Counted from the stretch's first letter, positions 8,378-16,194 are shown. The stretch is 64,000 nucleotides of DNA from Nocardioides lianchengensis (GCF_900101465.1 NZ_FMZM01000015.1:62001-126000); one strand, 5' to 3'. Notes: generated by a model not told the origin, from the letters alone. Translations and numbers: made by a program.

Positions 8378-8391
8378 TAGAACACGTTCCA
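8378..8391. promoter_or_regulatory. KstR-like operator
   Basis: TAGAACACGTTCCA matches the published KstR consensus TnnAACnnGTTnnA at every fixed position and is embedded in the near-palindrome CTAGAACACGTTCCAG. It ends 23 bp before the ATG of a SnoaL-fold protein. KstR is the TetR repressor of cholesterol catabolism in mycobacteria and rhodococci. Confidence 0.55.
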
Positions 8392-8414
8392 GTTTCGGGT
8401 CTACGCTGCCCCAC

Positions 8415-8867
8415 ATGATCACGTCGGACGCCATCACCTGGACCGCCCCGAACGACCTGCACCCGGCCCGCACCGCCTCGCAGCGGTCGTACTCCGCCGT
8501 GGCCAAGGGCGACCTCGCCGAGTGGCTGACCGTCTATGCCGAGGATGCCGTGCTCGAAGACCCGGTCGGGCCGTCGATGTTCGACCCCGAGGGCAAGGGC
8601 CACCACGGCCACGAGGGCATCTCCGCGTTCTGGAAGCTGGCCATCGAGCCGATCGCGACGTTCGAGTTCGAGATCTACGAGTCGTTCGCCAACCCCGGCA
8701 GCAACACCTGCGCCAACATCGGCCGGATCCGCACGTCGTTCCCCGACGGCAGCCACACCACGACCGAGCTGATCATGGTCTACGTCGTGCACGAGGACGG
8801 CCGGGTGGCCTCGATGAAGGCCTACTGGGAGCCGGACCGGACGATGGCGAGCTTCACCCCGGCGTGA
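8415..8867 (+). CDS. SnoaL/NTF2-fold protein (ketosteroid-isomerase-like)
   Basis: A 150-residue cone-shaped-fold protein. An N-terminal helix pair (HPARTASQRSYSAVAKGDLAEWLTVY) is followed by AEDAVLEDPVG, a beta-sheet with the HEGISAFWKL segment, and a closing strand MVYVVHEDGRVASMKAYWEPD. This is the pattern of SnoaL/ketosteroid-isomerase proteins, which bind hydrophobic ligands such as steroids or polyketides. Start chosen at the ATG at 8415; longer frames run upstream through the operator. A KstR-like box just upstream suggests a place in steroid or side-chain breakdown. The stop region overlaps the end of the convergent SRPBCC gene by 14 bases. Enzymatic activity is not proven by sequence. 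Confidence 0.85.
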   Translation: MITSDAITWTAPNDLHPARTASQRSYSAVAKGDLAEWLTVYAEDAVLEDPVGPSMFDPEGKGHHGHEGISAFWKLAIEPIATFEFEIYESFANPGSNTCANIGRIRTSFPDGSHTTTELIMVYVVHEDGRVASMKAYWEPDRTMASFTPA

Positions 8868-9273
8868 CGGCGGCCTCCTCCAGGATGCTCCGCAGCCGTC
8901 CCAGGTCGGCGGCGACCGTGCGGACGTCGTTCTCGAACTCGTCGTCGCTCAGCTCGATCTGACGGACGGTGAAGACGACCTCCGCGCCCTCGGGGTGCGC
9001 GAGGACCCGGACCGGGTTGGTCACCGTCGTCCCGCTCGGGAGGGTGACGTCGTGGTCGAGGACCCCGAGGTCGTTGGCCGGGACGAACCGGACCGTCACC
9101 CGGCCCATCGGCGAGTCGACCAGCAGGGTGTCGCCCTCGCGGGTGACCTCGGCCTGCGCGAGGCCGGCCGCCCAGGCGGGCAGGTGGTCGGGGTCGGCGG
9201 CGTACGCGTAGACCTCGGCGGGTGCGCACCGGATGACGGTGCTGACGTGCCGGCTGGCGGTCGGGGTGCTCAT
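8854..9273 (-). CDS. SRPBCC-family (START-like) ligand-binding protein
   Basis: A 139-residue protein of the helix-grip fold. It has an opening strand with CAPAEVYAYAADPDHLPAWAAGLAQAEV, the hallmark of polyketide cyclase/SRPBCC proteins, then antiparallel strands (DTLLVDSPMGRVTVRFVP, TTVTNPVRVLAHPEGAEVVFTVRQ) and a long C-terminal helix. It has no catalytic signature; such proteins bind lipids or other hydrophobic ligands. The ATG at 9273 is preferred, but a GTG at 9282 is in frame. It is the last gene of a close minus-strand run, ten bases or so behind an AraC regulator that may control it. Confidence 0.82.
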   Translation of the reverse strand: MSTPTASRHVSTVIRCAPAEVYAYAADPDHLPAWAAGLAQAEVTREGDTLLVDSPMGRVTVRFVPANDLGVLDHDVTLPSGTTVTNPVRVLAHPEGAEVVFTVRQIELSDDEFENDVRTVAADLGRLRSILEEAAVTPG

Positions 9274-9283
9274 GGCCTCCACG

Positions 9284-10009
9284 CTAGGACGCCTCGCCTC
9301 GCCGGTCTTCCAGGAATCGGACGGGCGTCGAGCCGGTGAGGGCGCGGACCTCGTCGGAGAGGTGGGACTGGCTGGCGTAGCCGGCGGCCACCGCCGTTTC
9401 CCCGAGGGAGGTCGTCGGGCCCGTGATCCGGGCGAACCGCTGCAGCCGGGCCACCCGGGCGAAGGTCTTCGGGCCGTAGCCGACGGCCTCGTCGAAGCGT
9501 CGCTGGAGCTGACGGCTGCTGAGGCCCACGCGCCCGGCGACCTCGCGCACCCGGAGCCGGGGGTCGGCCTCCAGGAGTCGGACGGCGCTCGCGACGACGC
9601 GGTCGTCGCCGGTCCGGGGCAGGGCGGCGACCGCGGCCGCCAGGGCGGCCCGTCGTACGGCGAGGTCCGCGGCGCCGGCGCGCTCGGCCAGCCGGTCGGC
9701 CAGCACCTCCCAGGTCCGGCCGAGATCGCGGAGCGGCAGCTGCTGGTCGCGCACCGCGGAGGCCGGGACGCCCAGCACCGACCGCGCCGCGCCGGGACCG
9801 ATCCGCACGCCGACGATCTCCACGGCGTCGGCGAGCGTCGCGTGTCGGGGCCCGGTGTCCGGTCCGGCGACCTCCAGGTCGCCGTCGGAGAACCAGACCA
9901 GGTCGACGCACCCGTCCGGGACGATCAGCGGGGCCGCGGGCTCCGCGACGACCCGGTCCCAGGTGCACGTCGTGCCCGGGCCGGCGGTCGTCGGGTGCTC
10001 GCGGTACAT
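9284..10009 (-). CDS. AraC-family transcriptional regulator
   Basis: A 241-residue regulator. The N-terminal half has the small beta domain typical of DUF6597-type AraC proteins (PLIVPDGCVDLVWFSDG, AVEIVGVRIGPGAARSVLGV). The C-terminal half carries the double helix-turn-helix, with LRVREVAGRVGLSSRQLQRRFDEAVGYGPKTFARVARLQR and the second motif SLGETAVAAGYASQSHLSDEVRALTGSTP. ATG start. It lies between DUF2461 (7 bp upstream) and the SRPBCC gene (about 10 bp downstream), so all are probably co-transcribed. The effector is unknown. Confidence 0.9.
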   Translation of the reverse strand: MYREHPTTAGPGTTCTWDRVVAEPAAPLIVPDGCVDLVWFSDGDLEVAGPDTGPRHATLADAVEIVGVRIGPGAARSVLGVPASAVRDQQLPLRDLGRTWEVLADRLAERAGAADLAVRRAALAAAVAALPRTGDDRVVASAVRLLEADPRLRVREVAGRVGLSSRQLQRRFDEAVGYGPKTFARVARLQRFARITGPTTSLGETAVAAGYASQSHLSDEVRALTGSTPVRFLEDRRGEAS

Positions 10010-10016
10010 CGCGGAC

Positions 10017-10649
10017 TCAGACGCTGGTGTGCCGGGCCACCCAGTCGACCAGCGGCCGCAGCGCCTGCCAGTCGGCGCGGACCAGGCCGAGCAGCTCGGG
10101 GGTGTGGATGACCGGCTCGAAGCCGAGCGAGCGGCCGACGGTGAGGGAGCGGTGGCGGAGCAGCTCGATGCGCGGGTGGTCGGCGTCGTACCCGCGCGGG
10201 GAGGTCTTCAGCCGGTCGCCGCCGACCTCGAAGTCCCGCATCTGGAGCTTGCGCAGCACCTTCTCGAGCTCCGGGCCGAACCGGTCGTGCGCCACCGCCT
10301 CGCGGAACGCGGCGAGCCGCGGCCCGCTGGCCTCGTAGAAGCCGGCGCCGGTGCGGACCCCGCGCGGCGAGACCTCGACGTACCAGCCGGTCGCCTCACC
10401 GACCCGGACGAACGCGCCCTGGTGGGTCTTGTACGGCGTCTTGTCCTTCGCGAAGCGGACGTCGCGGTAGGGCCGGAAGATCTTGGCCGGGCCGAACTCG
10501 GGCTCCAGGGCCGTGCACAGCGCGGTCATCGGCGCCTTGACCGCCTCGGCGTAGACGGCCTTGTGCTTCTCCCAGTACGACTTGGTGTTGTCGACCTCGA
10601 GGTCGTCATAGAAGTCGAGGGCCGCGACGGGGAAGCCGGTGAAGCTCAT
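10017..10649 (-). CDS. DUF2461 family protein
   Basis: A 210-residue protein with the full DUF2461/TIGR02453 pattern. It begins FTGFPVAALDFYDDLEVDNTKSYWEKHK, continues with FRPYRDVRFAKDKTPYKTHQGAFV, and has the WYVEVSPRGVRTGAGFYEASGPRLAAFR block and a C-terminal LRHRSLTVGR helix. The family is widespread in bacteria and fungi and has no firm biochemical role. Length is typical (about 210-230). ATG start, 21 bp behind the lipoprotein gene, so part of the same minus-strand run. No membrane segment. Confidence 0.9.
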   Translation of the reverse strand: MSFTGFPVAALDFYDDLEVDNTKSYWEKHKAVYAEAVKAPMTALCTALEPEFGPAKIFRPYRDVRFAKDKTPYKTHQGAFVRVGEATGWYVEVSPRGVRTGAGFYEASGPRLAAFREAVAHDRFGPELEKVLRKLQMRDFEVGGDRLKTSPRGYDADHPRIELLRHRSLTVGRSLGFEPVIHTPELLGLVRADWQALRPLVDWVARHTSV

Positions 10650-10670
10650 CCCCTCAGCCTACGGACGGCG

Positions 10671-11666
10671 TCAGCCGAGGACTGCAGTCACCTGCTCGTC
10701 GCCGCCCTCGGCGTACGCCGTCACCGTGAGCGCGTCGCCGCCGCAGCGCGGGGTCTCCAGGAACGCGGGCCCGGCCGGTGACTCGTAGACCACCTCGGCC
10801 GCGCTGCCGTCCCAGCGGACCAGCCGGGCGGGTCCGCTGTCGTCCTGCGGGTCGCGCACGAAGTACGCCGAGCCGCCGCACTCGATGAGCGTCCCCGAGG
10901 TGCCGGCGCCGAGCTCGACGACGTCGCCGGGACCGCCGGGCCCCTGCGCGAACAGGTCGACCCGCTCCACGTTGCCCTCGTCGCGGACCACCGACCAGAC
11001 CGGGCCGGAGTCGAGGAGCAGGCCGTCCCAGGCGGTGCAGTCGGGGGCGTCGGGGAAGGGCACCACCTCCGTGCCCTCGAGGGTGCCGACGGTGCGGCAG
11101 GACGGGCGCTGGTCGTCGAAGGTCTGCAGGGTGGTGCCGGCGGCGGTGACCCGGGCGCCGGTGAAGCCGTGCCGCTCCGGGGCGCACCAGCCGGCGCTGG
11201 CCTCGCCGGAGGCCAGGTCGACGGTGGCCAGGCAGTAGGCCCCGGCAGGGTCGACCGTCGCGTGCACGAGGGAGTCGGCCCCCAGGGCCCAGCTGCCACC
11301 GGTGGTCGTGGGCACCTCCGAGCCGCCGTCCAGCACCGTCTTCTCGCCCGACTCCAGGTCGGTCAGCACCGCGCGCGCCGGCTCGGTCTCCTGCGGGTCC
11401 TGCTCGACCACCAGCGAGTGGGTCTCGGTCAGGAAGGTCTCGCGGTGGGTCGCGCCGGTCAGGTCCGTCCCGCGGGCGTTCAGCGTGTGGGCCCGGTCGG
11501 CCGGACCGGGCACCGGCTGCCAGTCGGGGGCCGGGGCGGCCGCCGCCTCTGTCGCAGCCTCTGTCGTCGCCTTCGTCGGCGTCGGCTCGGCCTGCGGGGA
11601 CGACGCGTCGTCGCCCGAGCAGCCGGCGAGCACGAGCAGGAGCGCGGGGACGGCGTACCGGATCAT
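10671..11666 (-). CDS. Secreted lipoprotein, predicted beta-propeller-like
   Basis: A 331-residue lipoprotein. The signal peptide MIRYAVPALLLVLAGCSG contains a clear lipobox (VLAGC) with the modified cysteine at residue 16. A low-complexity Ser/Thr/Pro/Ala linker (about residues 17-48) is followed by repeated short beta segments (LTDLESGEKTVLDGGSEVP, ATVDLASGEASAGWCAPERHG, FAQGPGGPGDVVELGAG) spaced as in a beta-propeller. There are several cysteines for disulfides. The start ATG overlaps the stop of the upstream C39-like protease gene (TGATG), so the pair is coupled and may work together outside the membrane. Function unknown. Confidence 0.75.
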   Translation of the reverse strand: MIRYAVPALLLVLAGCSGDDASSPQAEPTPTKATTEAATEAAAAPAPDWQPVPGPADRAHTLNARGTDLTGATHRETFLTETHSLVVEQDPQETEPARAVLTDLESGEKTVLDGGSEVPTTTGGSWALGADSLVHATVDPAGAYCLATVDLASGEASAGWCAPERHGFTGARVTAAGTTLQTFDDQRPSCRTVGTLEGTEVVPFPDAPDCTAWDGLLLDSGPVWSVVRDEGNVERVDLFAQGPGGPGDVVELGAGTSGTLIECGGSAYFVRDPQDDSGPARLVRWDGSAAEVVYESPAGPAFLETPRCGGDALTVTAYAEGGDEQVTAVLG

Positions 11667-12853
11667 CAGACGCCGATGTTCTGGTGCGGGTGGGCCAGGT
11701 TGGCGCGGTAGCTCTTGTAGGCGCTGCGCCACTGCACGCGCTCGACGTACGGCTCCGAGGGGTCGAAGCGCTGCTGGTCCCACGGCTCGAAGTAGGAGAT
11801 CGCCAGCGGCCCGCCCGGGCGCTGGCGGTAGCCGCGGCCGACCTGGAAGTGACCGGACGCGTCGTCGTCGAGGTAGGGGTAGTAGCGCTTCAGCAGGATC
11901 GGGTGCAGCACGACGGGCGCGCGGTAGTCCGCGACGTGCCGCTTCAGCAGCGACGACCACTGGCGGAAGCTCCAGTCGCCGATGTCGAGGACGACGTACG
12001 GGCCCGCGCGGTCCGGGCGGTCCCAGCCGGTGGTGGCGTTGATCGTCGACACCATGCTGGAGATCGCGGTGCCGGAGGTCGTGGTGCCGAGCCGCCGCGC
12101 CCAGCGGCTCTGCGCGGCCTTCTCGCCGCGCCACCCCCAGGCGATCATCTGCATCGCCGTCGGGCCGCACCAGTAGGTCCGGATCTGCGAGCTCACCTGG
12201 CTCGCCCGCAGCACCCGGGCGCTCGCCGGGTACGTCGCGGCCTTGGTCGTCGGTGCGCCCGCGGTGGCGCGGGCCTCGGGGTGCCGCCTCAGGAAGCCGT
12301 TCGGGAGGGGGACGCCCTGCAGCTCGTGGCGCAGCAGCCAGACCTTGGCGACCGACCGGGCGGCCGCGGTCAGCTCGGCCCGCTCGAGCGCCGTACGACG
12401 CGCCGCCGGCAGCGCGGCGGTCCGCTCCAGCCGGGCGGCGGTGTCGAGGTCGCCGGTGGTCTCGACCGCGGACCGTCGGGCGGTCACGGCGGCCTGTCGA
12501 GCCGCCGTCGCGACCCGACCCCGTACGTCGGCCTCGCTGTCCGTCGTCCAGCCGGTGCCGAGGCAGTAGCGCTGCCCCTCGAACTCCGCGCAGCGGGTCA
12601 GCGCGCCGGCGAGCGCCGCGGGCGTGGCCCGCGCGGTCACCGGCGGCGTCTCCGCTAGGACCCGCTCGATCTCGCTCGCGGCCTCCGGGGTCACCCGGCC
12701 CAGGCCGGCCGTGGCCGCCGGGCGGGCGTCGTACTGCTGGCGCCCGGAGGGCGTGATCGCACCGTCGTCGTCATCGCCTCCCCGGGGGACGAAGGGGGCG
12801 ACGGCCAGCAGGAGAGCGAGCGCGCCGATGGCGATCCATCGTGGGCGTGACAT
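11666..12853 (-). CDS. Secreted C39-like (papain-fold) cysteine peptidase
   Basis: A 395-residue exported protein. One N-terminal hydrophobic segment after MSRPRWIAIGALALLLAVAPF acts as signal or anchor. A helical, alanine-rich prodomain-like region of about 170 residues follows. The peptidase C39-like domain has the active-site cysteine in TYWCGPTAMQMIAW (near residue 230) and the histidine in DASGHFQVGRGY (near residue 334). The start ATG at 12853 is chosen because the sequence before it gives no sensible signal peptide; an upstream in-frame start exists. Its stop overlaps the lipoprotein start. No ABC transporter is nearby, so it is not a bacteriocin-processing C39. The substrate is unknown. 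Confidence 0.78.
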   Translation of the reverse strand: MSRPRWIAIGALALLLAVAPFVPRGGDDDDGAITPSGRQQYDARPAATAGLGRVTPEAASEIERVLAETPPVTARATPAALAGALTRCAEFEGQRYCLGTGWTTDSEADVRGRVATAARQAAVTARRSAVETTGDLDTAARLERTAALPAARRTALERAELTAAARSVAKVWLLRHELQGVPLPNGFLRRHPEARATAGAPTTKAATYPASARVLRASQVSSQIRTYWCGPTAMQMIAWGWRGEKAAQSRWARRLGTTTSGTAISSMVSTINATTGWDRPDRAGPYVVLDIGDWSFRQWSSLLKRHVADYRAPVVLHPILLKRYYPYLDDDASGHFQVGRGYRQRPGGPLAISYFEPWDQQRFDPSEPYVERVQWRSAYKSYRANLAHPHQNIGV

Positions 12854-12970
12854 CCGAGAGACTCCGAGCGTGGGGGAAGAGGGAGCCCTACCACCATCCC
12901 CATCAGTCACACGAGTGTCAACTGCACCACCTGTCACAGACCTCCCGCCGAGTCAGCAGAAGTAGGGGGA

Positions 12971-12997
12971 CGAGTCAGCACCAGTAGTGCTGACTCG
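12971..12997 (-). terminator. Hairpin with perfect 11-bp stem
   Basis: CGAGTCAGCAC and GTGCTGACTCG pair perfectly around a five-base loop. On the minus strand the stem is followed by TCCCCCTACTTCT, a weakly pyrimidine-rich tail. It ends the tRNA-Gly transcription unit or isolates it from the protease gene. Confidence 0.65.
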
Positions 12998-13010
12998 GCA
13001 GAACGCGCCT

Positions 13011-13035
13011 GGCCCCGGTACGAGGAGCCGGGGCC
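13011..13035 (-). terminator. GC hairpin behind the tRNA-Gly locus
   Basis: GGCCCCGG and CCGGGGCC form an eight-pair stem with a nine-base loop. It lies just downstream (minus strand) of the decayed tRNA copy and before the 12971-12997 hairpin, so the tRNA locus is followed by two hairpins in tandem. Confidence 0.55.
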
Positions 13036-13043
13036 TGTGAGGA

Positions 13044-13084
13044 GAACTGGAGCGGATGACGAGACTCGAACTCGCGACATCGAC
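13044..13084. repeat. 41-bp direct repeat, copy 1 (tRNA-Gly 3' part)
   Basis: Identical over 41 bp to 13136-13176. It covers the tRNA variable loop, T arm, 3' acceptor strand, CCA and four trailer bases. It belongs to the decayed tRNA copy; the second copy is inside the intact tRNA-Gly. Confidence 0.9.
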
Positions 13085-13107
13085 GTTCGGGGGAGTGTCG
13101 CGCTCTC
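13049..13107 (-). pseudogene. Degenerate tRNA-Gly copy
   Basis: The 3' half matches the intact tRNA-Gly exactly. The anticodon region is altered: the 17-base stem-loop is replaced by about 20 bases with a C-rich loop. The GAGCGCGAC run at the end of the D arm is still recognisable, but the 5' acceptor strand and most of the D arm are gone. It cannot fold into a tRNA and must be non-functional unless used as an RNA or DNA site. It lies 32 bp downstream of the intact gene on the same strand. Confidence 0.75.
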
Positions 13108-13139
13108 CCGGGGGGCCTTGTCGGACTGGCGGAAAGAAC

Positions 13140-13215
13140 TGGAGCGGATGACGAGACTCGAACTCGCGACATCGACCTTGGGAAGGTCGCGCTCTACCAA
13201 CTGAGCTACATCCGC
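13140..13215 (-). tRNA. tRNA-Gly (anticodon CCC)
   Basis: A complete 76-base cloverleaf including encoded CCA. The acceptor pairs GCGGATG with CATCCGC, the D arm GCTC with GAGC, and the anticodon stem CGACC with GGTCG around the loop TTCCCAA (anticodon CCC, codon GGG). It has a five-base variable loop and T arm GCGAG-TTCGAGT-CTCGT. Discriminator base U73 is normal for bacterial tRNA-Gly. A decayed partial copy and two hairpins follow downstream. Confidence 0.97.
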
Positions 13216-13242
13216 ACGCCGGGTCGGACCGGCGGGAGGATG

Positions 13243-14010
13243 CTACCCCAGGTGGGGTCGGCCGAGGACGGGGTACCTCGGGTCGAGGCCGTCGCCGGAG
13301 GAGCGGCCGGTCACCCGCCGGTGCACCCACGGTACGGCGGACTCGCGCACCCAGGCCTTCGATGCGGCCCGCTGCTCGGCGCGGCTGAGCGGGACGATCT
13401 CGCGCAGGGGCAGCGGCTCGAGGGTGTGCGGGACGCCGAGCGTGTCGAGCACCTCCACGGCCATCCGCTGATGGCCCGCGGGTCCGAGGTGCATCCGGTC
13501 CTCGTCCCAGAGTCGCCAGTCGTCGTACTCGCTCAGCCGCCAGAAGTCGACGATCGTCGCGCCGTGCCGCTCCGCCACCTCGCGGACCAGCTCGTTGTAG
13601 ACCGCGAAGCGGCCGCGGAGCAGCCGGAACGTCGGGGACCGGCCCGGGTCGAAGGCGGTCCACACGACCAGCCGGGCCCCGGTCGCGGCCAGCTTGCCGA
13701 GCGCGTCGTCGTACCGCTGCACGAGCGCGTCGAGGTTCACGCGCGGGCGCAGGATGTCGTTGGCGCCGGCGTAGATCGTCACCAGGTCGGGCTGAAGGGC
13801 GATCGCGGGATCGACCTGCTCGGCGATGATCTGGTCGAGCTTGCGGCCCCGGATGGCGAGGTTGGCGTACCCGAAGTCGGGGGACGCCTGGGCCAGCACC
13901 TCTGCGACCCGGTCGGCCCAGCCGCGCAGCTCGTTCGGGCGGGCGGGGTCGGGATCGCCGACGCCCTCGGTGAAGGAGTCGCCGAGGGCGACGAAGCGGT
14001 GGAACGGCAT
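13243..14010 (-). CDS. SGNH/GDSL-family lipase or esterase
   Basis: A 255-residue cytoplasmic hydrolase of the SGNH fold. The four blocks are visible: block I VALGDSFTEGVGD with nucleophile Ser12, block II glycine in the NLAIRGRKL segment, block III IYAGANDILRP with the conserved asparagine, and block V DRMHLGPAGHQRMA with the catalytic Asp/His. No signal peptide. ATG start at 14010. It is divergent from the sigma-factor gene with 79 bp between them. The natural substrate (acyl ester, thioester or carbohydrate ester) cannot be told. Confidence 0.92.
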   Translation of the reverse strand: MPFHRFVALGDSFTEGVGDPDPARPNELRGWADRVAEVLAQASPDFGYANLAIRGRKLDQIIAEQVDPAIALQPDLVTIYAGANDILRPRVNLDALVQRYDDALGKLAATGARLVVWTAFDPGRSPTFRLLRGRFAVYNELVREVAERHGATIVDFWRLSEYDDWRLWDEDRMHLGPAGHQRMAVEVLDTLGVPHTLEPLPLREIVPLSRAEQRAASKAWVRESAVPWVHRRVTGRSSGDGLDPRYPVLGRPHLG

Positions 14011-14089
14011 GCGTCCATTCTCCGTCGGACCGGTTCTCAACGTTCCTGGGGCTCCCCGCGTTGAGGATGGGACAGGAGAGAGGGAGCGG

Positions 14090-14578
14090 ATGGTGCGGGA
14101 CGAGTTCGAGGCGTTCGTCGAGGCGGAGACGCCGCGACTGCTCGGGCTCGCGCACGCCCTGAGCGGCAATCCGCACGACGCCTGGGACCTGGTGCAGGAG
14201 GCGCTGGTCCGGGTCGGCGTCCGGTGGCGCAGGCTGGCGACGGAGAACCCGGGCGGCTACGCCCGCCCCACGCTGGTGCGGCTCAACGTGGACCGCACGC
14301 GGCGGCTGCGGCGCGAGCGACCCGGCGTCGTACCGGACCGGGTCGCGCCCGTCGTGAGCGACACGATCCTCGAGCCGTGGCTGGCGGACGCTCTGGCGTC
14401 GTTGACGCCGCAGCAACGGGCGGCCGTCGTCCTGCGGGTGTTGGAGGACCTCGACCACGAGGGCATCGCCGCGCTCCTGGGCTGCTCCGCCGGTACGGCG
14501 CGCACGCACCTCTCCCGTGGACTCGCCCGGATGCGCGAGCGGGCCGCGGCCCGCGAGGAGGTGGACGCCGGTGACTGA
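14090..14578 (+). CDS. SigE-family ECF RNA polymerase sigma factor
   Basis: A 162-residue ECF sigma factor. Region 2 is seen in FEAFVEAETPRLLGLAHALSGNPHDAWDLVQEALVRV. Region 4 is seen in SLTPQQRAAVVLRVLEDLDHEGIAALLGCSAGTARTHLSRGLARMRE. The pattern is that of the actinobacterial SigE (M. tuberculosis-unrelated, TIGR02983) family found in many copies per genome. ATG at 14090 with AGGGAG spaced four bases before. The last eight bases overlap the GTG start of a membrane protein, which is the usual place for its regulatory partner. Its target promoters are unknown. Confidence 0.93.
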   Translation: MVRDEFEAFVEAETPRLLGLAHALSGNPHDAWDLVQEALVRVGVRWRRLATENPGGYARPTLVRLNVDRTRRLRRERPGVVPDRVAPVVSDTILEPWLADALASLTPQQRAAVVLRVLEDLDHEGIAALLGCSAGTARTHLSRGLARMRERAAAREEVDAGD

Positions 14579-15566
14579 CGACTGGATGGACGACCTGGAG
14601 GACTGGGCCGGGGGCGTGCGGCCCGTGGGGGATCCGGTCGCCCCGGTGCGCCACGCCGTACGACGGCGCCGCCGGAGGCGTGCGGTGCTCGCGAGCGGTG
14701 GGGCGGCCGTGTTGGTCGCGGCGACCAGCATCGGGATCACGGCCCTGCCAGGAGCGTCGTCCGACCGTGGCGGTCCGCCGCCCCCGGCGGCCACGAGTGC
14801 CCCGGTCGAGACCCGCTTCAGCTGCGGCGACAACCCGGTCTTCGGGGATCCGCCGCCGATCCCCGACCGGGAGGCCCAGCAGCAGGTGGTCGAGCGTCTC
14901 GGGAGGCTGAGCTCGATCTGGGTCCGGCATGCGGAGGCGACCGCGATGGGGGTCGTCGCCCTGGTCGGAGAATCGTCGGGCGACGTGGGGTCTACGGTCG
15001 CCCCGGAGGTCGTCGATCGGCTGCGCGGCCTGGGCGCCTCGCTCGTCTACGAGTGGGACCCCACGAGTGCGTCGACTGGGGTCGACGCCAGCGGGCAGGT
15101 GCGAGGGGTCCTCGGCTGGGCGCTCGACAGGACCTTCCGGGAGGTGCGTCGAGCGACCCGCGAGATCCCGGGGAGTGCGGGACTGGCCTACTGGACGAGC
15201 GCGGGCGCGATCCGGATCGCCTGGAAGGCGCCGGTGCCAGACGCGGTCGCCGCACTGGCGGGCCCGCGTCCGGACGGCACGCGGGTCGTAGTGGCGGAGG
15301 TCGAGTATTCCGAGCGTGACGTGCGGCGGGCGCAGCGGCAGCTGAGTCGATGGCTGAGGAGCAGTGGTCGCTGGGACGACTGGTCCACGTCGTACGGGTG
15401 CGGCGACGGCAGCGGACTGGTGGTCGGGATGGTCCCGGAGGTCACCGACCGCGCCGGGCTGGCCGAGCAGATCGCCGATGAGGTCGGGATGCCGGTGATG
15501 GTGATCGCGGAGGAGCGTCCCATTCCGGCCGGTGGACTGCCCGTCGCGCCGGACGCTGACCGGTAG
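14571..15566 (+). CDS. Membrane-anchored partner of the SigE-type sigma factor
   Basis: A 331-residue single-pass protein coupled to the sigma-factor gene by an eight-base overlap (GTG start). The first 38 residues are cytoplasmic (VTDDWMDDLEDWAGGV, then an Arg-rich stretch). One membrane segment follows near 40-62, and the rest is an extracytoplasmic domain with a Pro/Ser linker and alpha/beta segments. There is no zinc-binding HxxxCxxC motif, so it is not a ZAS anti-sigma factor. Genes with this layout follow SigE-family factors in many actinobacteria and are assumed, not shown, to modulate them. What the outer domain senses is unknown. Confidence 0.75.
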   Translation: MTDDWMDDLEDWAGGVRPVGDPVAPVRHAVRRRRRRRAVLASGGAAVLVAATSIGITALPGASSDRGGPPPPAATSAPVETRFSCGDNPVFGDPPPIPDREAQQQVVERLGRLSSIWVRHAEATAMGVVALVGESSGDVGSTVAPEVVDRLRGLGASLVYEWDPTSASTGVDASGQVRGVLGWALDRTFREVRRATREIPGSAGLAYWTSAGAIRIAWKAPVPDAVAALAGPRPDGTRVVVAEVEYSERDVRRAQRQLSRWLRSSGRWDDWSTSYGCGDGSGLVVGMVPEVTDRAGLAEQIADEVGMPVMVIAEERPIPAGGLPVAPDADR

Positions 15567-15575
15567 GTTGTGCGC

Positions 15576-16151
15576 GTGCTGCTGTCAGACCGCGACATCC
15601 TCGGCCAGATCGACGAGGGCCGGATCGCCCTGGACCCCTGGGACCCGGCGATGCTGCAGCCGTCGTCGGTCGACGTCCGGCTGGACCGGTTCTTCCGGGT
15701 CTTCGAGAACCACAAGTACCCCCACATCGACCCGGCGGCCGACCAGTCCGACCTGACCCGGGAGGTGGAGCCGGACGGCGACGAGGCGTTCATCCTGCAC
15801 CCGGGGGAGTTCGTGCTCGGGTCGACGTACGAGGTCGTCACGCTGCCCGACGACATCGCCGCGCGGGTCGAGGGGAAGTCGTCGCTGGGCCGGCTGGGCC
15901 TGCTCACCCACGCCACGGCCGGGTTCGTGGACCCGGGCTTCTCGGGCCACGTGACGCTCGAGCTGGCCAACGTCGCGACGCTGCCGATCAAGCTCTACCC
16001 CGGCATGAAGATCGGCCAGTTCTGCTTCTTCCGGCTCTCGTCGCCGTCGGACCACCCGTACGGCTCGGAGAAGTACGGCTCGCGGTATCAGGGCCAGCGC
16101 GGCCCGACGCCGTCGCGCTCGTTCCAGAGCTTCCACCGCACCTCGATCTAG
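15576..16151 (+). CDS. dcd: dCTP deaminase
   Basis: A 191-residue enzyme of the dUTPase superfamily that deaminates dCTP to dUTP (some actinobacterial members also hydrolyse to dUMP). Diagnostic motifs are MLLSDRDI at the start, LQPSSVDVRLD, VEGKSSLGRLGLLTHATAGFVDPGFSGHVTLEL with the catalytic glutamate and substrate-binding residues, and the C-terminal YGSRYQGQRGPTPSRS closing segment. I start at the GTG of 15576 because known Dcd proteins begin LLSDRDI; a GTG six bases upstream adds two residues. Nine bases separate it from the preceding gene. Housekeeping nucleotide metabolism. Confidence 0.97.
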   Translation: MLLSDRDILGQIDEGRIALDPWDPAMLQPSSVDVRLDRFFRVFENHKYPHIDPAADQSDLTREVEPDGDEAFILHPGEFVLGSTYEVVTLPDDIAARVEGKSSLGRLGLLTHATAGFVDPGFSGHVTLELANVATLPIKLYPGMKIGQFCFFRLSSPSDHPYGSEKYGSRYQGQRGPTPSRSFQSFHRTSI

Positions 16152-16165
16152 CGGACCACCTCAGG

Positions 16166-16194
16166 TAAGGTGACCCTAACTTAGGTTCACCTAA
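16166..16194. promoter_or_regulatory. Tandem overlapping IdeR/DtxR iron boxes
   Basis: Positions 16166-16184 match the 19-bp DtxR/IdeR consensus TWAGGTWAGSCTWACCTWA at most places, and an overlapping palindrome TTAGGTTCACCTAA lies at 16181-16194. They end 15 bp before the siderophore-interacting protein start. Fe-loaded IdeR would occlude this promoter, giving expression under iron starvation. Confidence 0.85.

Noticed and set aside
13091..13135. A second tRNA gene in the region between the two 41-bp repeats
   Set aside because: No acceptor or D arm can pair; it is the decayed copy plus unique sequence.
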